64,000 nt of DNA, from NCBI RefSeq assembly GCF_051622035.1, contig NC_135362.1:28827001-28891000 (forward strand), in the 5' to 3' direction. The stretch's first letter is position 1, and every line of letters starts with the position of its first letter. The notes beneath the pieces are model-generated. The model did not search any database. It was given only the letters and a program-made list of their open reading frames with translations, and was not told the origin of the DNA. The position numbers were made by a program, and so were the translations under genes. This DNA comes from Arctopsyche grandis (Eukaryota > Arthropoda > Insecta > Trichoptera > Hydropsychidae). Shown here one piece after another: positions 1-9,538 of the stretch.

Positions 1-104
1 AAGTCGTTGTAGGTGAGGCCTTCCGTGCGGGCGAACAGCTCCATCGCCGATAGCCCGTCCTGCAGCTCCTCAGCGAGGGTCGCCACGGAGCCGGAGCCGT
101 TCAT
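1..104 (-). CDS. ras: Inosine-5'-monophosphate dehydrogenase, first coding exon (partial)
   Basis: The minus strand reads from an ATG at 104-102 to the window edge: 34 whole codons plus two bases, with no stop. The peptide begins MNGSGSVATL and carries LQDGLS, MELF and GLTYNDF. Those blocks match the N-terminus of animal IMP dehydrogenase (Drosophila raspberry, human IMPDH2). The distance from Met to the F of TYNDF is 35 residues, the same as in human IMPDH2 as I recall it, which supports this start. A G at -3 gives a fair start context. The enzyme oxidises IMP to XMP with NAD+, the committed step of guanine nucleotide synthesis in the cytosol. The catalytic barrel and CBS domains lie outside the window. 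The symbol ras (raspberry) is by homology only. Confidence 0.87.
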   Translation of the reverse strand, partial: MNGSGSVATLAEELQDGLSAMELFARTEGLTYND

Positions 105-300
105 TTCGCGCTGATGAGTGGACGGGAGGAAACGGAAGAGGTGGTTCGCGGGTGCCGGCAGCCCGCGGTGTGTCGTCCGCGCAGCACGTGGCGCCCCACA
201 ACAATACTACGCCGCTCCCTCACACCGCGCTCTGCAATCGCACGTTCCTTGTGCAATTCACTTTTCCAATTGGAATTTTTGACGTTTCTTCTAAATGTAA
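105..300 (-). promoter_or_regulatory. Probable 5' UTR and promoter of the IMPDH gene
   Basis: The bases just upstream of the IMPDH start codon, to about 240, are much richer in G, C and CpG than the AT-rich flank. No transposon similarity to other parts of the window was seen. Open frames on both strands here are explained by GC richness. The transcription start is not located; the call rests on position and composition. Confidence 0.5.
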
Positions 301-360
301 AATGAAAAAAAACTATCCTCTTGTTTACTTTGTAGCAATTTAGCACATCTTGTACACAAG

Positions 361-717
361 CCAGCAGTTTGGCTTAGTGATAGCGTATATATTTAGCATC
401 ACTGAGGTCATAGGTTCGTGTCCTTGCCACTGCTGGTTAGATTTCGGGGGTTTTGTGACTCCAAACCGATCGTTTCTCTATCAGAGTTTGCCAATTTTAT
501 CTGATCATTGCTGAAACGGTTCCTGAAAATTGGTATTAAAAAATCTAATCCTGTTGTCACAAAAATCTGCCTGTGTATAATTTGTATTAATTATACACAA
601 GTAATCTGAAATCCATAGATGTCACTATGATTATTATTTCTGATTAATTGTTATATTCTATATATTCTGATTCTATATGTATGTATTACTGTATTTCTGA
701 TTTCTGATTGTTTATGT
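361..717 (+). mobile_element. tRNA-derived SINE, copy A
   Basis: The head (361-440) looks like a tRNA with an A-box-like TTGGCTTAGTGAT and a B-box-like GGTTCGTGTCC at 413-423, and CCAGCAG/CTGCTGG at its ends can pair. The body holds GTGACTCCAAACCGATCG and TTTCTCTATCAGA, which recur in a minus-strand copy near 52.1 kb and a fragment near 18.5 kb. The tail is AT-rich with repeated TTCTGATT. A small LTR element inserted directly at its end. Confidence 0.7.
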
Positions 718-877
718 TGTGGCGGCTCGCTTATACGACGGTCGAGTTTGGTTGCCTTCCTGCGAGTGGGGACCAACCCGGCTGAGTTCGGAGAGCTGCT
801 ACTCACTCTGTCTTCAGCTGTCATATAATAAACACGTGCATTAACATGCCAGTCGTCTCATTCGTTCATCCTCCATA
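718..877 (+). repeat. 5' LTR of the miniature retrotransposon
   Basis: 160 bp, nearly identical to 1630-1789. It differs by A for G in CTGAGTTCGG and by T for A in ACATGCC. Confidence 0.85.
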
Positions 878-1629
878 CTGGTGACCCCCAACATCGAGCC
901 ACGCAGCCTCGATCAATTTCAACATGCCGCTCATCCCTGCCTCGCCGAGCCAGGCGGGGAAGCAACCCGCCGCGCCCCCATCGCCATCAACACGCGTCGC
1001 GGCCCGCGGGTGACAATAAACGAGCAGACACGGCTACCTACCTACCTACCGACGTCCAGCCACAACGTCGATGACAGGTGCTTACAAAAATGGGGGAGCG
1101 AATGAGACGACGATCGTGACAGCTGGATGTGGAGTCATGCGCGATCCACTACACATAGAACGGTTATCCAGCACCACAAGATTCATCACACACCACCTCA
1201 GCACCATCATCATCATCATCAAGGCCCCGTCCGTCCCCACGAGCGTCGTCACGCCGAGACGGGCGGTAGCGCTACAACACCTCCACGAGCCACAACGACT
1301 CACAGTCCAGCTCGGAGTATCATCAACCACATCGATGCCCCTGCCGCCCCCGCCGCCCCACCAACCGACATCAGCCTCGGAAGAGCGGCGCCGCCGCAGC
1401 ATCGCATCGCGCGACCATCGGACCAGCCACCGTCCTGCTCGCGACGTCACCGCCCTCGAATCTACCGACCATTCAGGGCGGTACACCTATGTACACAGCG
1501 GATGACCCACGTCAACAATTTTTTTCTCCCCACGTAATAATTTTTTCTCTTTGTGTAACAATAATTTTTTTCTTTTGGTAAAATTTGTTTCTTTGTAATT
1601 TTGGTATCGCTGATGCTGGGGGGGAGTGA

Positions 1630-1789
1630 TGTGGCGGCTCGCTTATACGACGGTCGAGTTTGGTTGCCTTCCTGCGAGTGGGGACCAACCCGGCTGGGTT
1701 CGGAGAGCTGCTACTCACTCTGTCTTCAGCTGTCATATAATAAACACGTGCATTAACAAGCCAGTCGTCTCATTCGTTCATCCTCCATA
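1630..1789 (+). repeat. 3' LTR of the miniature retrotransposon
   Basis: 160 bp, nearly identical to 718-877, preceded by the G-rich polypurine tract and followed by the ATGT target duplication. Confidence 0.85.
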
Positions 1790-2207
1790 ATGTATTTCAT
1801 TAACGTACACCCGTCGCATTGGAGCAAATCTGTAATAGCGAGTGTGTATTGATTGTGACAATAAAATAAAATAAAATATCAAGATCGGTGAGGTATGTTT
1901 AACGTCTTTCCTGTTGAAAGAAAATTTCGCCAACATTTCCAACTAGAATTATTTCGAAATCCAATACTAAGCTAGGGCTGCCATAAGTGTCGGAGCACCG
2001 ACGGGGACAACCCCCTTAAAAAAAAAAAAATACAAAACAAAACAAAACATTTTTATCGATATTCATAGCTGTATTATAAAAAAAATATACAACATTTCAA
2101 CACAAGTAATTGGAACTAAACAAAAATTTAATTGAAAGAAAAATTTAAAGATTGATAATAGGTTTTTTTTGTCCAAATCTAAAATAAATAAATATAGATA
2201 ATTGGAC

Positions 2208-3024
2208 TGTAGGAATCTCGTCATAGTCATCGTCATCGAAACATTCGAGAATATTCCGCAACAACAAACCACATTCCTTGCGGAACTCACATTCATCAAA
2301 GCAGTTACTGCGACGCAGAATACATTCCCGAAAACCAGACGTCGCACACCTGCAACCATTATATTAAACTCAAGCGGAACGCCCCTACCAGTCGAGTGGA
2401 ACCAAAACGGTCGAAACACGCCGCCACCATTAAACTACATCGAGCGGAACGGCGCCAATCATTCCAGAATATTCTACGCCTCGACAAAAGTGCATTCCTC
2501 GTTTACGCATCAACAACCACATGCGCTTACGCATCAACAACCACTTCCACCAATCGTTCCAGAACATTCTACCCCTCGACAAAAGAACATTCCTCTCTTA
2601 CGCATCAACAAACCACCACCATCGATCAGGTGATTCCAGAAACACTATAAAAGGAGGTACAACCCAAACAACGCCAGTCGACCCACAGCAGCAAGCGTCG
2701 ACATACAGCTCCTGACCAGCCACCACTACACTACGCGGACTTGGAAGATCAACCAGCCGGACGAGCCAGCAACACACTGCCGTATCCAGAGACCTTCCGA
2801 GCATAGCCGAACAACGAGCCAGCAACACACTGCCGCATCCAGAGACCTTCTGAACATAGCTGAATGCCGAGCCAGCGACACTCTACCATATCCAGAGACC
2901 GCTGAACGACATACTTTTACCAACAATTAACCATACTTGTGTATACGTGTTACTACCAAATAAATACCATATTCAACATATAGCTGTATTAATACCGAAC
3001 ACAGACGAACCTGTCTATAATACA
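2208..3024 (+). mobile_element. LTR-like block nested in the hAT element (possible solo LTR)
   Basis: The block starts TGTAGGAATC and ends ATAATACA before TGGCGGACTGG, which sits where a primer-binding site would be. Inside are TATAAAAG at 2646-2653 and AATAAA at 2959-2964, the order of promoter and polyadenylation signals in an LTR. Composition is richer in C and A than the hAT sequence around it. No matching second copy or clear target duplication was seen, so the ends are tentative. Confidence 0.45.
2762..2915 (+). repeat. 53-bp tandem repeat, three units
   Basis: Units start at 2762, 2815 and 2868 with CGAGCCAGCAACACACTGCC or a close variant and share TATCCAGAGACC or CATCCAGAGACC. They lie after the TATA box of the LTR-like block. 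Confidence 0.75.
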
Positions 3025-3125
3025 TGGCGGACTGGTGGTGAAGAAGACCTTCACAACAAGACTAGATCCCCATAGGACGATTCAAATAAATTTAACTAAA
3101 TGAAACCTTACATTAATATTTTATT

Positions 3126-3780
3126 TCATGTACAGTAGCCTATTCTTCTATCGCCTTCACTCTTCTTTGATTTCCGTGAATTCATTATCATCGCTCTTTT
3201 TTGCCCAATCATATTTTTCCGATGTTTTCGTTTTTTGAAATAACTCTTTTCCCCTTTTATATAATTATAGAATTCAATGCATGACATTTTATAATTTAAA
3301 GTACATTGAATTATGCTTTTTACTGTGTCAATAGAAAGCGAATTGCGCTCATCTGTCCATTGATTTTTAATTAATGACAACACACGTTCAACATGTGCAT
3401 TGTGCGGTGGGATGGCGAACAAGTATTGGCACATTTTCACTAGATTAGCTTTTCTTTCTGTCTCTTCAGTTTTTTTGAAATAGTATAACCATTTATCATG
3501 CACATCTTTCGTTTTCCATTCTTCGGCTTTATTATTTTCAATAAATGACATACTTTACTTCCTCATAGATTGAATCCGTGAACAATATTCCCATTTCACT
3601 TAAATAAGCAATAGTTTTTTCAACATGTTCCCATTCGAGTACTTTATGGAGAAGCATCCATGAAAAAACATCATATTTCGCCAGTGGAACTGACCACTTT
3701 GCCAAATAATTAATTCTAACGTTGTAAAAATTCTCTACATCTTTTTCAAATGCTGCTACTTGTGTCGTCGTAATGTCCAT
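3126..3780 (-). pseudogene. hAT transposase C-terminal remnant
   Basis: Two overlapping minus-strand open stretches in different frames (3780-3538 and 3551-3126) together give about 220 residues. The second includes FAIPPHNAHVERVLSLIKNQW followed by R-SLSIDTVKSII. This is the hAT dimerisation region at the C-terminus of these transposases, with the usual P, A and VER-LS positions. A Lys/Arg-rich tail follows. The frame change near 3540 breaks the gene, and the catalytic N-terminal part is not found in the remaining left half. It lies inside an element with intact hAT ends and target duplication, which supports the assignment. Confidence 0.75.
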
Positions 3781-4322
3781 GTGTTTTTTCAGTTTATTGT
3801 ATGCCTGGGTTGCTTGAATACCTAGATATTTACTATTATATTTACTATGTATTGAAAAACGTACATCAAAATATCAGTCCTCTTCGATCAGAAACAAACA
3901 GAACAAACGGATATTATCAGCAGACAGTAAACGAACTGCGCGCGCTTCGTACTTGTCAGTGTCATTGTCGGTGCTGCCAGCTGGCAAAATTGGGCAGTGG
4001 CCGGCAGTGGGCATCCGCCGCTCTCGTTGTCGGTGTTGCCAATATGCGCTCGCGTATCCATATTAGATATTATGTGGGTACAATTTTTGACGTGTAAACG
4101 TCTTTCCTTTTTGGACCACAGTATAGAGAGTGCATCCTGAGATTTCTTGGTTCAAAAGGTCTTGTTCGATAGATATTAAAAAATAATTGAATAATTTTTT
4201 TAAATGTCTAAATTTTGAAATTGACGGGGACAAATAACTCTCGGACTGGGACACCGGGACACAGACCTCGAAACTGGGACATGTCCCTGTCAACGGGGAC
4301 GTATGGCAGCCCTATACTAAGC

Positions 4323-4928
4323 CCGCTTTAACCTTTTGAGTAGTGAGTTAATTTGAACACCAGAAACGTCTCAGGAGTGAGTTTTTTTTTCGGAATCAAC
4401 TGACTTGAAAAATCCGAACGAACACTCTTATTTTGTGGGAAGTTTTAAAGTTGACATATTTCGCTCGATTATATGATTGATTTATTGCCCGGCGGCGGTT
4501 TTGCCTTGCATCTCGAACCAAATTCTCTCGAAAATAAATCTATAATTTTACGCTAAATTATTTTTATGAGGGTCAAATGAAATAAATTTAGTCAGAGGTT
4601 TCAATGTTATTCGTTCGGAACATATTTTATAGTTTTTACACGTGGAAAATATTACTTTAGAAAAAAAATTGTCATCATGTTCAGTCATAAAAATTTAACT
4701 GGCTTTCACGCCTCGTTAAATTTGGTTTCTTTATTCGAATACAAAAATATATATATATATACACAAGAGTGAAAGAGAAACCTCAGCAACACTTGAAAAA
4801 AAACGAGATGCAAATATGTCGAACAATGAGAGAGGTAGAGTATTTTGAGTGATTGAACGTGTCAAACCGTACGAGTACGGCCGTACTCTGGCGGGGCCAT
4901 TTTACTTTCCACGTTTCCTCAAAGGGTT
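4323..4928. other. No gene seen; AT-rich spacer
   Basis: The stretch right of the hAT element holds short AT-rich sequence with an (AT)n run near 4750-4762. No coding or repeat structure was supported. Confidence 0.5.
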
Positions 4929-4959
4929 AAGGTCTGTTCATACTTAACAGCACTGCACG
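4929..4959 (+). repeat. 31-bp inverted repeat, left copy
   Basis: The 31 bases beginning AAGGTCTGTTCATAC are found as an exact reverse complement at 9243-9273. A degenerate same-strand copy sits near 5325-5348. The pair encloses the zinc-finger gene. Confidence 0.85.
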
Positions 4960-5369
4960 ACTCCGTTTCAAATATGTCATTTTATTACATTTCTATTTAT
5001 ATCCTACCTACACGTCGCGGTCACGGCACGTTTACATCACTTTGGCCGAGTGCAAGGCAAAATCGGCTTACTTATACATTAGAGCAGCGGTTTCCAAACT
5101 TTATGCTACTACGACTCCCTTTTTTTTCCGCGCCTCCCTACCTTTTTTTTTTTAATAGATATAATAATATAGACACGTTTTAAATAATAAACCTTTATTT
5201 AAAAATACCCCCTGCTGAGGAGCTGCTGTAAGCCTGCCGTGGCGTAAACGTGACGGTTGGTATGAATATACCCATACAAAATGTACCAAAGAATACCTTT
5301 CGTACGGCCGGATACCTGCTTATAGGTCTGTTCATACCTAGTCAGCACGTACCTTGAATATATATTATT

Positions 5370-5590
5370 TGGTTTGATTTTTAAATGCTTTTTATTGTTA
5401 GGAAATTATGTTCACAATACATCTTATATCTACATATTTTAATAGCTACTGATCTACTGATCATTTTCTATTTTACAATTTTATTTTATTTGGTTAGTAA
5501 TCATAGTATTATATTATTATAATGTTAATGCACAGCATAATAGGAGAAAGAGCTCAAAAACCTATTTACAATTGAATATATATTATAATA
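5370..5590 (-). mobile_element. LINE 3' end, copy 1 (family also at 16.3 and 26 kb)
   Basis: The plus strand reads TTTTTAAATGCTTTTTATTG, then a long stretch shared with 16.3-17.0 kb and 25.99-26.3 kb, including AAATTATGTTCACAATAC and GAGCTCAAAAACCTATTTAC. The third copy carries reverse-transcriptase C-terminal codons on the minus strand, so this is the 3' untranslated end of the same element. Confidence 0.65.
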
Positions 5591-6181
5591 TATAGATGAC
5601 ATATAGAAAATGTTTTACAATGTAACAAAGATAAACAAATCATGTTACCGACGAATTATTTATATAGATGAGATGTAACAAGTTCATTATAAAATGACGA
5701 ATTCACTTTTAGATACCGTCCATATTAAAGATGAAGCCGATGGCATAATCATCGCTCTTGTACAAACATGCAGAATGAATCTCTGGCAACGTCCCATTGG
5801 CTCCGAAGCTGAGAAAACAAAACGACCTTCTTTTTTACATATAATTACTATTGTAACAAGTGAACATAAATAAAGGATCCTCTTACTAACACAATCAGTG
5901 TTTTCATAGACCTCCCCGCGGTGAATTAAGATTAAATTTTGATTTGACATTCGAACCGTCAAAGTGAAATGAACGCAAAAGCGATTGCCAACCTTCTCGG
6001 ATGCGAGCGATGCGAACGTCAGATGGGCTGACAGATGCCCGCGAACTCCTCGCGAAGACCACAAACAACGGCCACGAGGGACTTTGGCTCGAACATATGT
6101 CTAGTCGATAATAATAAAAATTTCGTAAATAAAAAGTATTTGAGAATATTTTTGTTTGTGTGACCAATTTTAAATTTTTGG
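5591..6181. other. No gene supported; upstream of the zinc-finger gene
   Basis: Moderately GC-rich in 5930-6070, with two short minus-strand open frames and no recognisable domain. It may hold regulatory sequence for the gene downstream, but nothing specific is visible. Confidence 0.35.
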
Positions 6182-6313
6182 GTGTGACCAGTTTTCTCGT
6201 GACCAGTTTTAGCGTGTGACTAGTTTTCTCGTGACCAGTTTTAGCGGGTGACTAGTTTTCTCGTGACCAGTTTTAGCGTGTGACTAGTTTTCTCGTGACC
6301 AGTTTTAGCGTGA
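6182..6313 (+). repeat. 32-bp tandem minisatellite upstream of the zinc-finger gene
   Basis: The unit alternates GTGTGACTAGTTTTCTC with GTGACCAGTTTTAGC. About four units follow one another, with only single-base changes, then decay into further GTGACNNGTT-like sequence to about 6375. It ends roughly 200 bp before the start codon of the ZAD gene. Confidence 0.85.
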
Positions 6314-6508
6314 CGGATGATCACGAGTGACCGATCTAAAGCGACCAGTTGTCCTGTGACGGGTTCACATTTGACTAGTAGTCCTTTTACCCATTTTTCT
6401 GGTATAACTACATACATAGTACCACATTTAGACCAAATATGTCACTGAAAAAAATAGCAAGGCGAGGGCAAGTCGATCTGGTTGCTGTCAGAGTTCAACA
6501 CAGGGACG

Positions 6509-8167
6509 ATGGAGTGCAGGCTTTGTCTTGGACCAGCTCCGGCCAAATCTTCCGTCTCCATCTTCGGCGATCCTCATCCAGAGCGTCTGGAGCAACGTAT
6601 TCGGACCTGCTGTCAAATTCAGGTCGGTGCTGCTTACAGGTTACAATTATTGTGGTTAACTCTTCTCACCGCCTGATCCTACTTTTTCCATCTGCAGGTT
6701 AAAAGAGGCGATGGGTTGCCAGACAGGGTGTGTCTTTCGTGTAAGACCAATCTGGAATTGTTGATCAGCTTTCGAAAGGCTTGTTTTCGAAACAATGAAT
6801 CGTCCCAGCTGAGGTTAGGTGATTGCTTGAAGATCGAGACTGAAGAAGTTTTATTGGAAGATGTAATATGGAACGATGAGCCTTCACAATCGACAATTCA
6901 CCGAAAGAATAGTGAAATTGGCTTGAAGCCGTTTCCCATTGAATCTAAACTTATTTTACACAAAAGATCACTTCCTAGAGAAAAGCTATTTCAATGTGAT
7001 ATTTGTTTGAAATCATTTATTCGAAAAAATATACTTGTTAGACATTTAAGAGATCACACGGGTGAAAAGCCTTACAAGTGTGACATTTGTGTAAAATCGT
7101 TTATTTATAAAAGTGAACTTGTGTTACATTTCAGATCTCACACAGGGGAAAGGCCATACAAGTGTGAAATTTGTCTAAAATCATTTCCTCAAAAATCTAC
7201 TCTCAATAAACATAAAAAATTGCATTCTGGGATAAAACCACATAAATGTGAAATTTGTCTAAAATCATTTATTCGAAAATATACACTTGTCGCACATGTA
7301 AAAATTCACACGGGTGTAAAGCCTTACAAGTGTGAAATTTGTCTGAAATCATTTACTGAAAAATCTAGTCTCCAGAAACATAAAAAACTGCATGCTGGGA
7401 TAAAACCACATAAATGTGAAATTTGTCTAAAATCATTTATTCGAAAATGTACACTTGTCGCACATTTAAAAATTCACACGGATGTAAAGCCTTACAAGTG
7501 TGAAATTTGTTTAAAATCATTTACTCAAAAATCGTACCTTGTGTCACATGAAAAATTGCATACTGGGATAAAACCACACAAATGTGACATTTGTTTAAAA
7601 GCATTTATTCGAAAAGATACACTTGTGATACATTTGAGATCTCACACGGGGGAAACGCCTTACAAGTGTGAAATTTGCCTAAAATCATTTACTAAAAAAT
7701 CTTACCTCGATAGTCATAAAAAATTGCACGCTGGGATAAAACCACATCAATGTAAAATTTGTCTAAAATCATTTATTCGAAAAGGTACACTTGTCGCACA
7801 TTTAAAATCTCACACGGGTGTAAAGCCTTACAAGTGTGACATTTGTTTAAAATCATTTATTTTTAAAAATAGAATTGTGTCACATTTGAGAACTCACTCG
7901 GGGGAAAAGCCATACAAATGTGAAATTTGTCTGAAATCATTTACTGATAAATCTAGTCTCCAGAAACATAAAAAAATGCATTCTGTGATAAAACCACATA
8001 AATGTGAAATTTGTCTAAAATCATTTATTCGAAAAAGTACACTTGTCGCACATGTAAAAATTCACTCGGGTGTAAAGCCTTACAAGTGTGAAATTTGCTT
8101 AAAATCATTTATTCGAAAAGATACACTTGTGATACATTTGAGATCTCACACGGGGGAAACACCTTAA
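6509..8167 (+). CDS. ZAD and 14 x C2H2 zinc-finger transcription factor
   Basis: Two coding exons, 6509-6622 and 6698-8167, join in frame (CAG|GTCGGT donor, TCTGCAG|GTT acceptor) to give 527 residues. Residues 1-67 form a zinc-finger-associated domain (ZAD): C3-x2-C6 with CRLCLG, CC at 34-35, DGLP, then C50-x2-C53 and C67. ZADs coordinate zinc and dimerise. An acidic linker follows, then 14 contiguous C2H2 fingers from about 136 to 527, each 28 residues with TGEKP-like linkers, so the protein should bind a long DNA site in the nucleus. Fingers 3-14 are nearly regular copies of a two-finger, 168-bp unit. The stop TAA at 8165 interrupts the array: the frame beyond still encodes another finger. 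ATG at 6509 is the first Met before the ZAD cysteines. Orthologue unknown; such genes expand lineage by lineage. An AATAAA lies at 8313-8318. Confidence 0.9.
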
Positions 8168-8314
8168 AAGTGTGAAATTTGCCTAAAAACATTTACTAAA
8201 AAATCTTACCTCCATAGTCATAAAAAATTGCATGCTGGGATAAAACCACATAAATATGACATTTGTTTAAAATCATATGTTCATAAAAATGAACTTGTGA
8301 AACGCCTTGCATAA
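8168..8314 (+). pseudogene. Read-through zinc-finger remnant after the ZAD gene stop
   Basis: In the frame of the ZAD gene, 48 codons follow the TAA stop. The first encodes an intact finger (KCEICLKTF ... HSHKKLH). The stop stands where every other finger has the Tyr or His before KC, so a single change of TAC/TAT to TAA is the simplest cause. The next finger has Tyr for its first Cys (HKYDIC) and lacks its His pair. This is decayed former coding sequence, unless the stop is read through. Confidence 0.75.
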
Positions 8315-8318
8315 TAAA

Positions 8319-9242
8319 TTGCATACTCGGATAAATATAAAAATAATTATTATTATATAAATACTGTTAATATTCTTACATATTGGCTGCATGCGTGCCA
8401 TGATGTTTCTCCTCATTGCAGTTTATTTAAATAATTTTAAGAAAAATAATCATTGAAAATTACACAGATCCATTATTTGGCTTACTTGTTTTATTTATTT
8501 TAAATGTAATAATTTTTATTTATCGGATGGCTCTTTTTCCAAAGTGCTCTGAAATTGTGTCAATCTCAACAGACGGGGCAAGAAGCATGACCGACGTAAG
8601 AAAAGGGTTTGTTGCTATTCTGAAAGTGAAAATTAATCACTAGGTATTTGCTTACCATTGCATCATTCATCGAGAAGCGCTTTGTGTGCAGACATTTCCA
8701 GAAAAAATTTGCAAAGTAATGGAATTGGTGATTACGATTATCAACTCCAGTATAGCTAATGCTCTTAAGAGGGCTGTACACCTGAAACCTTAATTTTGTT
8801 ACCGTTCCTTTCTTCGATATATATATTGAGTGTATGTATATATTGAGTGAATGCGACAATATATATATATCAATATATATATTGAGTGAATGCGACAGTT
8901 GCGCTTCGACCAGATAAAACGTATTTTAAATTGACAAAATCGAGGTTTCGTATTCTACTATTTTCTCCTCCAAAACTGGACCAATTTTTAAAAAAAATTC
9001 ATCATCGGTATGAGAAAGATACTTTCTGTGCATCTATCGGCGTATTTTTTTTTTAAATCGCCCGTTAAATAAGCACGCTGGACTCGTTTCGTGGGTGTAA
9101 AAAAGAGGCGATTTTATAGATGTTTGGCGGCTCCTAGCTCATATAAAAAATAATTAATCAAAAAAAATAAAACGATAGATGCACCCCAATGGTAGATATC
9201 CATAGCATATTAAAAAATAATTTGCTCAGTCAGTGCTGAAGC
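8319..9242. other. 3' flank of the zinc-finger gene, no further gene seen
   Basis: AT-rich, with a duplicated ATATATATTGAGTGAATGCGACA-type motif near 8815-8900. A minus-strand open frame at 8566-8859 has no domain. Confidence 0.45.
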
Positions 9243-9273
9243 CGTGCAGTGCTGTTAAGTATGAACAGACCTT
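9243..9273 (-). repeat. 31-bp inverted repeat, right copy
   Basis: Exact reverse complement of 4929-4959. No target-site duplication was found outside the pair. Confidence 0.85.
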
Positions 9274-9538
9274 TACCAACAATAAATTAATTCGACGTCG
9301 ATTAACGTAAGTGTATTTTTTAAATTCAGATGGCCAAACGAATGTATCTGATAACATCTTCAACCTGTTTGTTAAAAAGAATTAAAAATCTTTACATGAG
9401 TTTGTAAGAAATCGAAAAAATAATTAAGACGAAATATTTTTTGTGCTGTCAACACCGAATATTGACATGTGTTTCTAACCTAAAACGTCGGTTTTGCCGG
9501 ATTTTTGTAGTGTCGGAAAACGTTATTTCTCCTTCAAA

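Larger units (their letters stand above)
718..1789 (+). mobile_element. Miniature LTR retrotransposon (non-autonomous, TRIM-like)
   Basis: Two 160-bp direct repeats, 718-877 and 1630-1789, differ at only two sites that I can find. Both start TGTGGCGGCTCGC and end CATCCTCCATA, and both carry AATAAACACGTG, so a polyadenylation signal. The element is flanked by ATGT at 714-717 and 1790-1793, a 4-bp target duplication. Directly after the left LTR lies CTGGTGACCCCCAACATC, in primer-binding-site position; directly before the right LTR is GGGGGGGAGTGA (1618-1629), in polypurine-tract position. The 752-bp internal part is GC-rich in its first two thirds and has no recognisable gag or pol, so it must depend on another element. 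LTR end TA rather than CA is unusual. The plus orientation follows from the PBS and PPT positions. Confidence 0.85.
1973..4314 (-). mobile_element. hAT-superfamily DNA transposon, internally decayed
   Basis: The left end reads TAGGGCTGCCATA and the right end TATGGCAGCCCTA, a perfect 13-bp terminal inverted repeat. The element is flanked by TACTAAGC at 1965-1972 and 4315-4322, an exact 8-bp target duplication as expected for hAT. Minus-strand remains of the transposase C-terminus lie at 3126-3780. An LTR-like block (2208-3024) interrupts it. The exact target duplication suggests a fairly recent insertion, while the frameshifted transposase shows the copy is not autonomous. Confidence 0.85.

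Noticed and set aside
413..423. tRNA genes suggested by B-box sequences at 413-423 and 52170-52180
   Set aside because: Acceptor and anticodon stems do not fold properly, and both heads continue into the same SINE body.
1071..1537. Overlapping open frames on both strands (up to 144 codons) with His/Pro/Arg runs
   Set aside because: They lie in the GC-rich inner part of the miniature LTR element, are open in several frames at once and show no gag or pol motif. Composition explains them.
5083..5225. GCAGCGGTTTCCAAACTTT, like the end of a hAT element
   Set aside because: Only one end is visible, with no partner end or 8-bp duplication. Kept as a possible remnant only.
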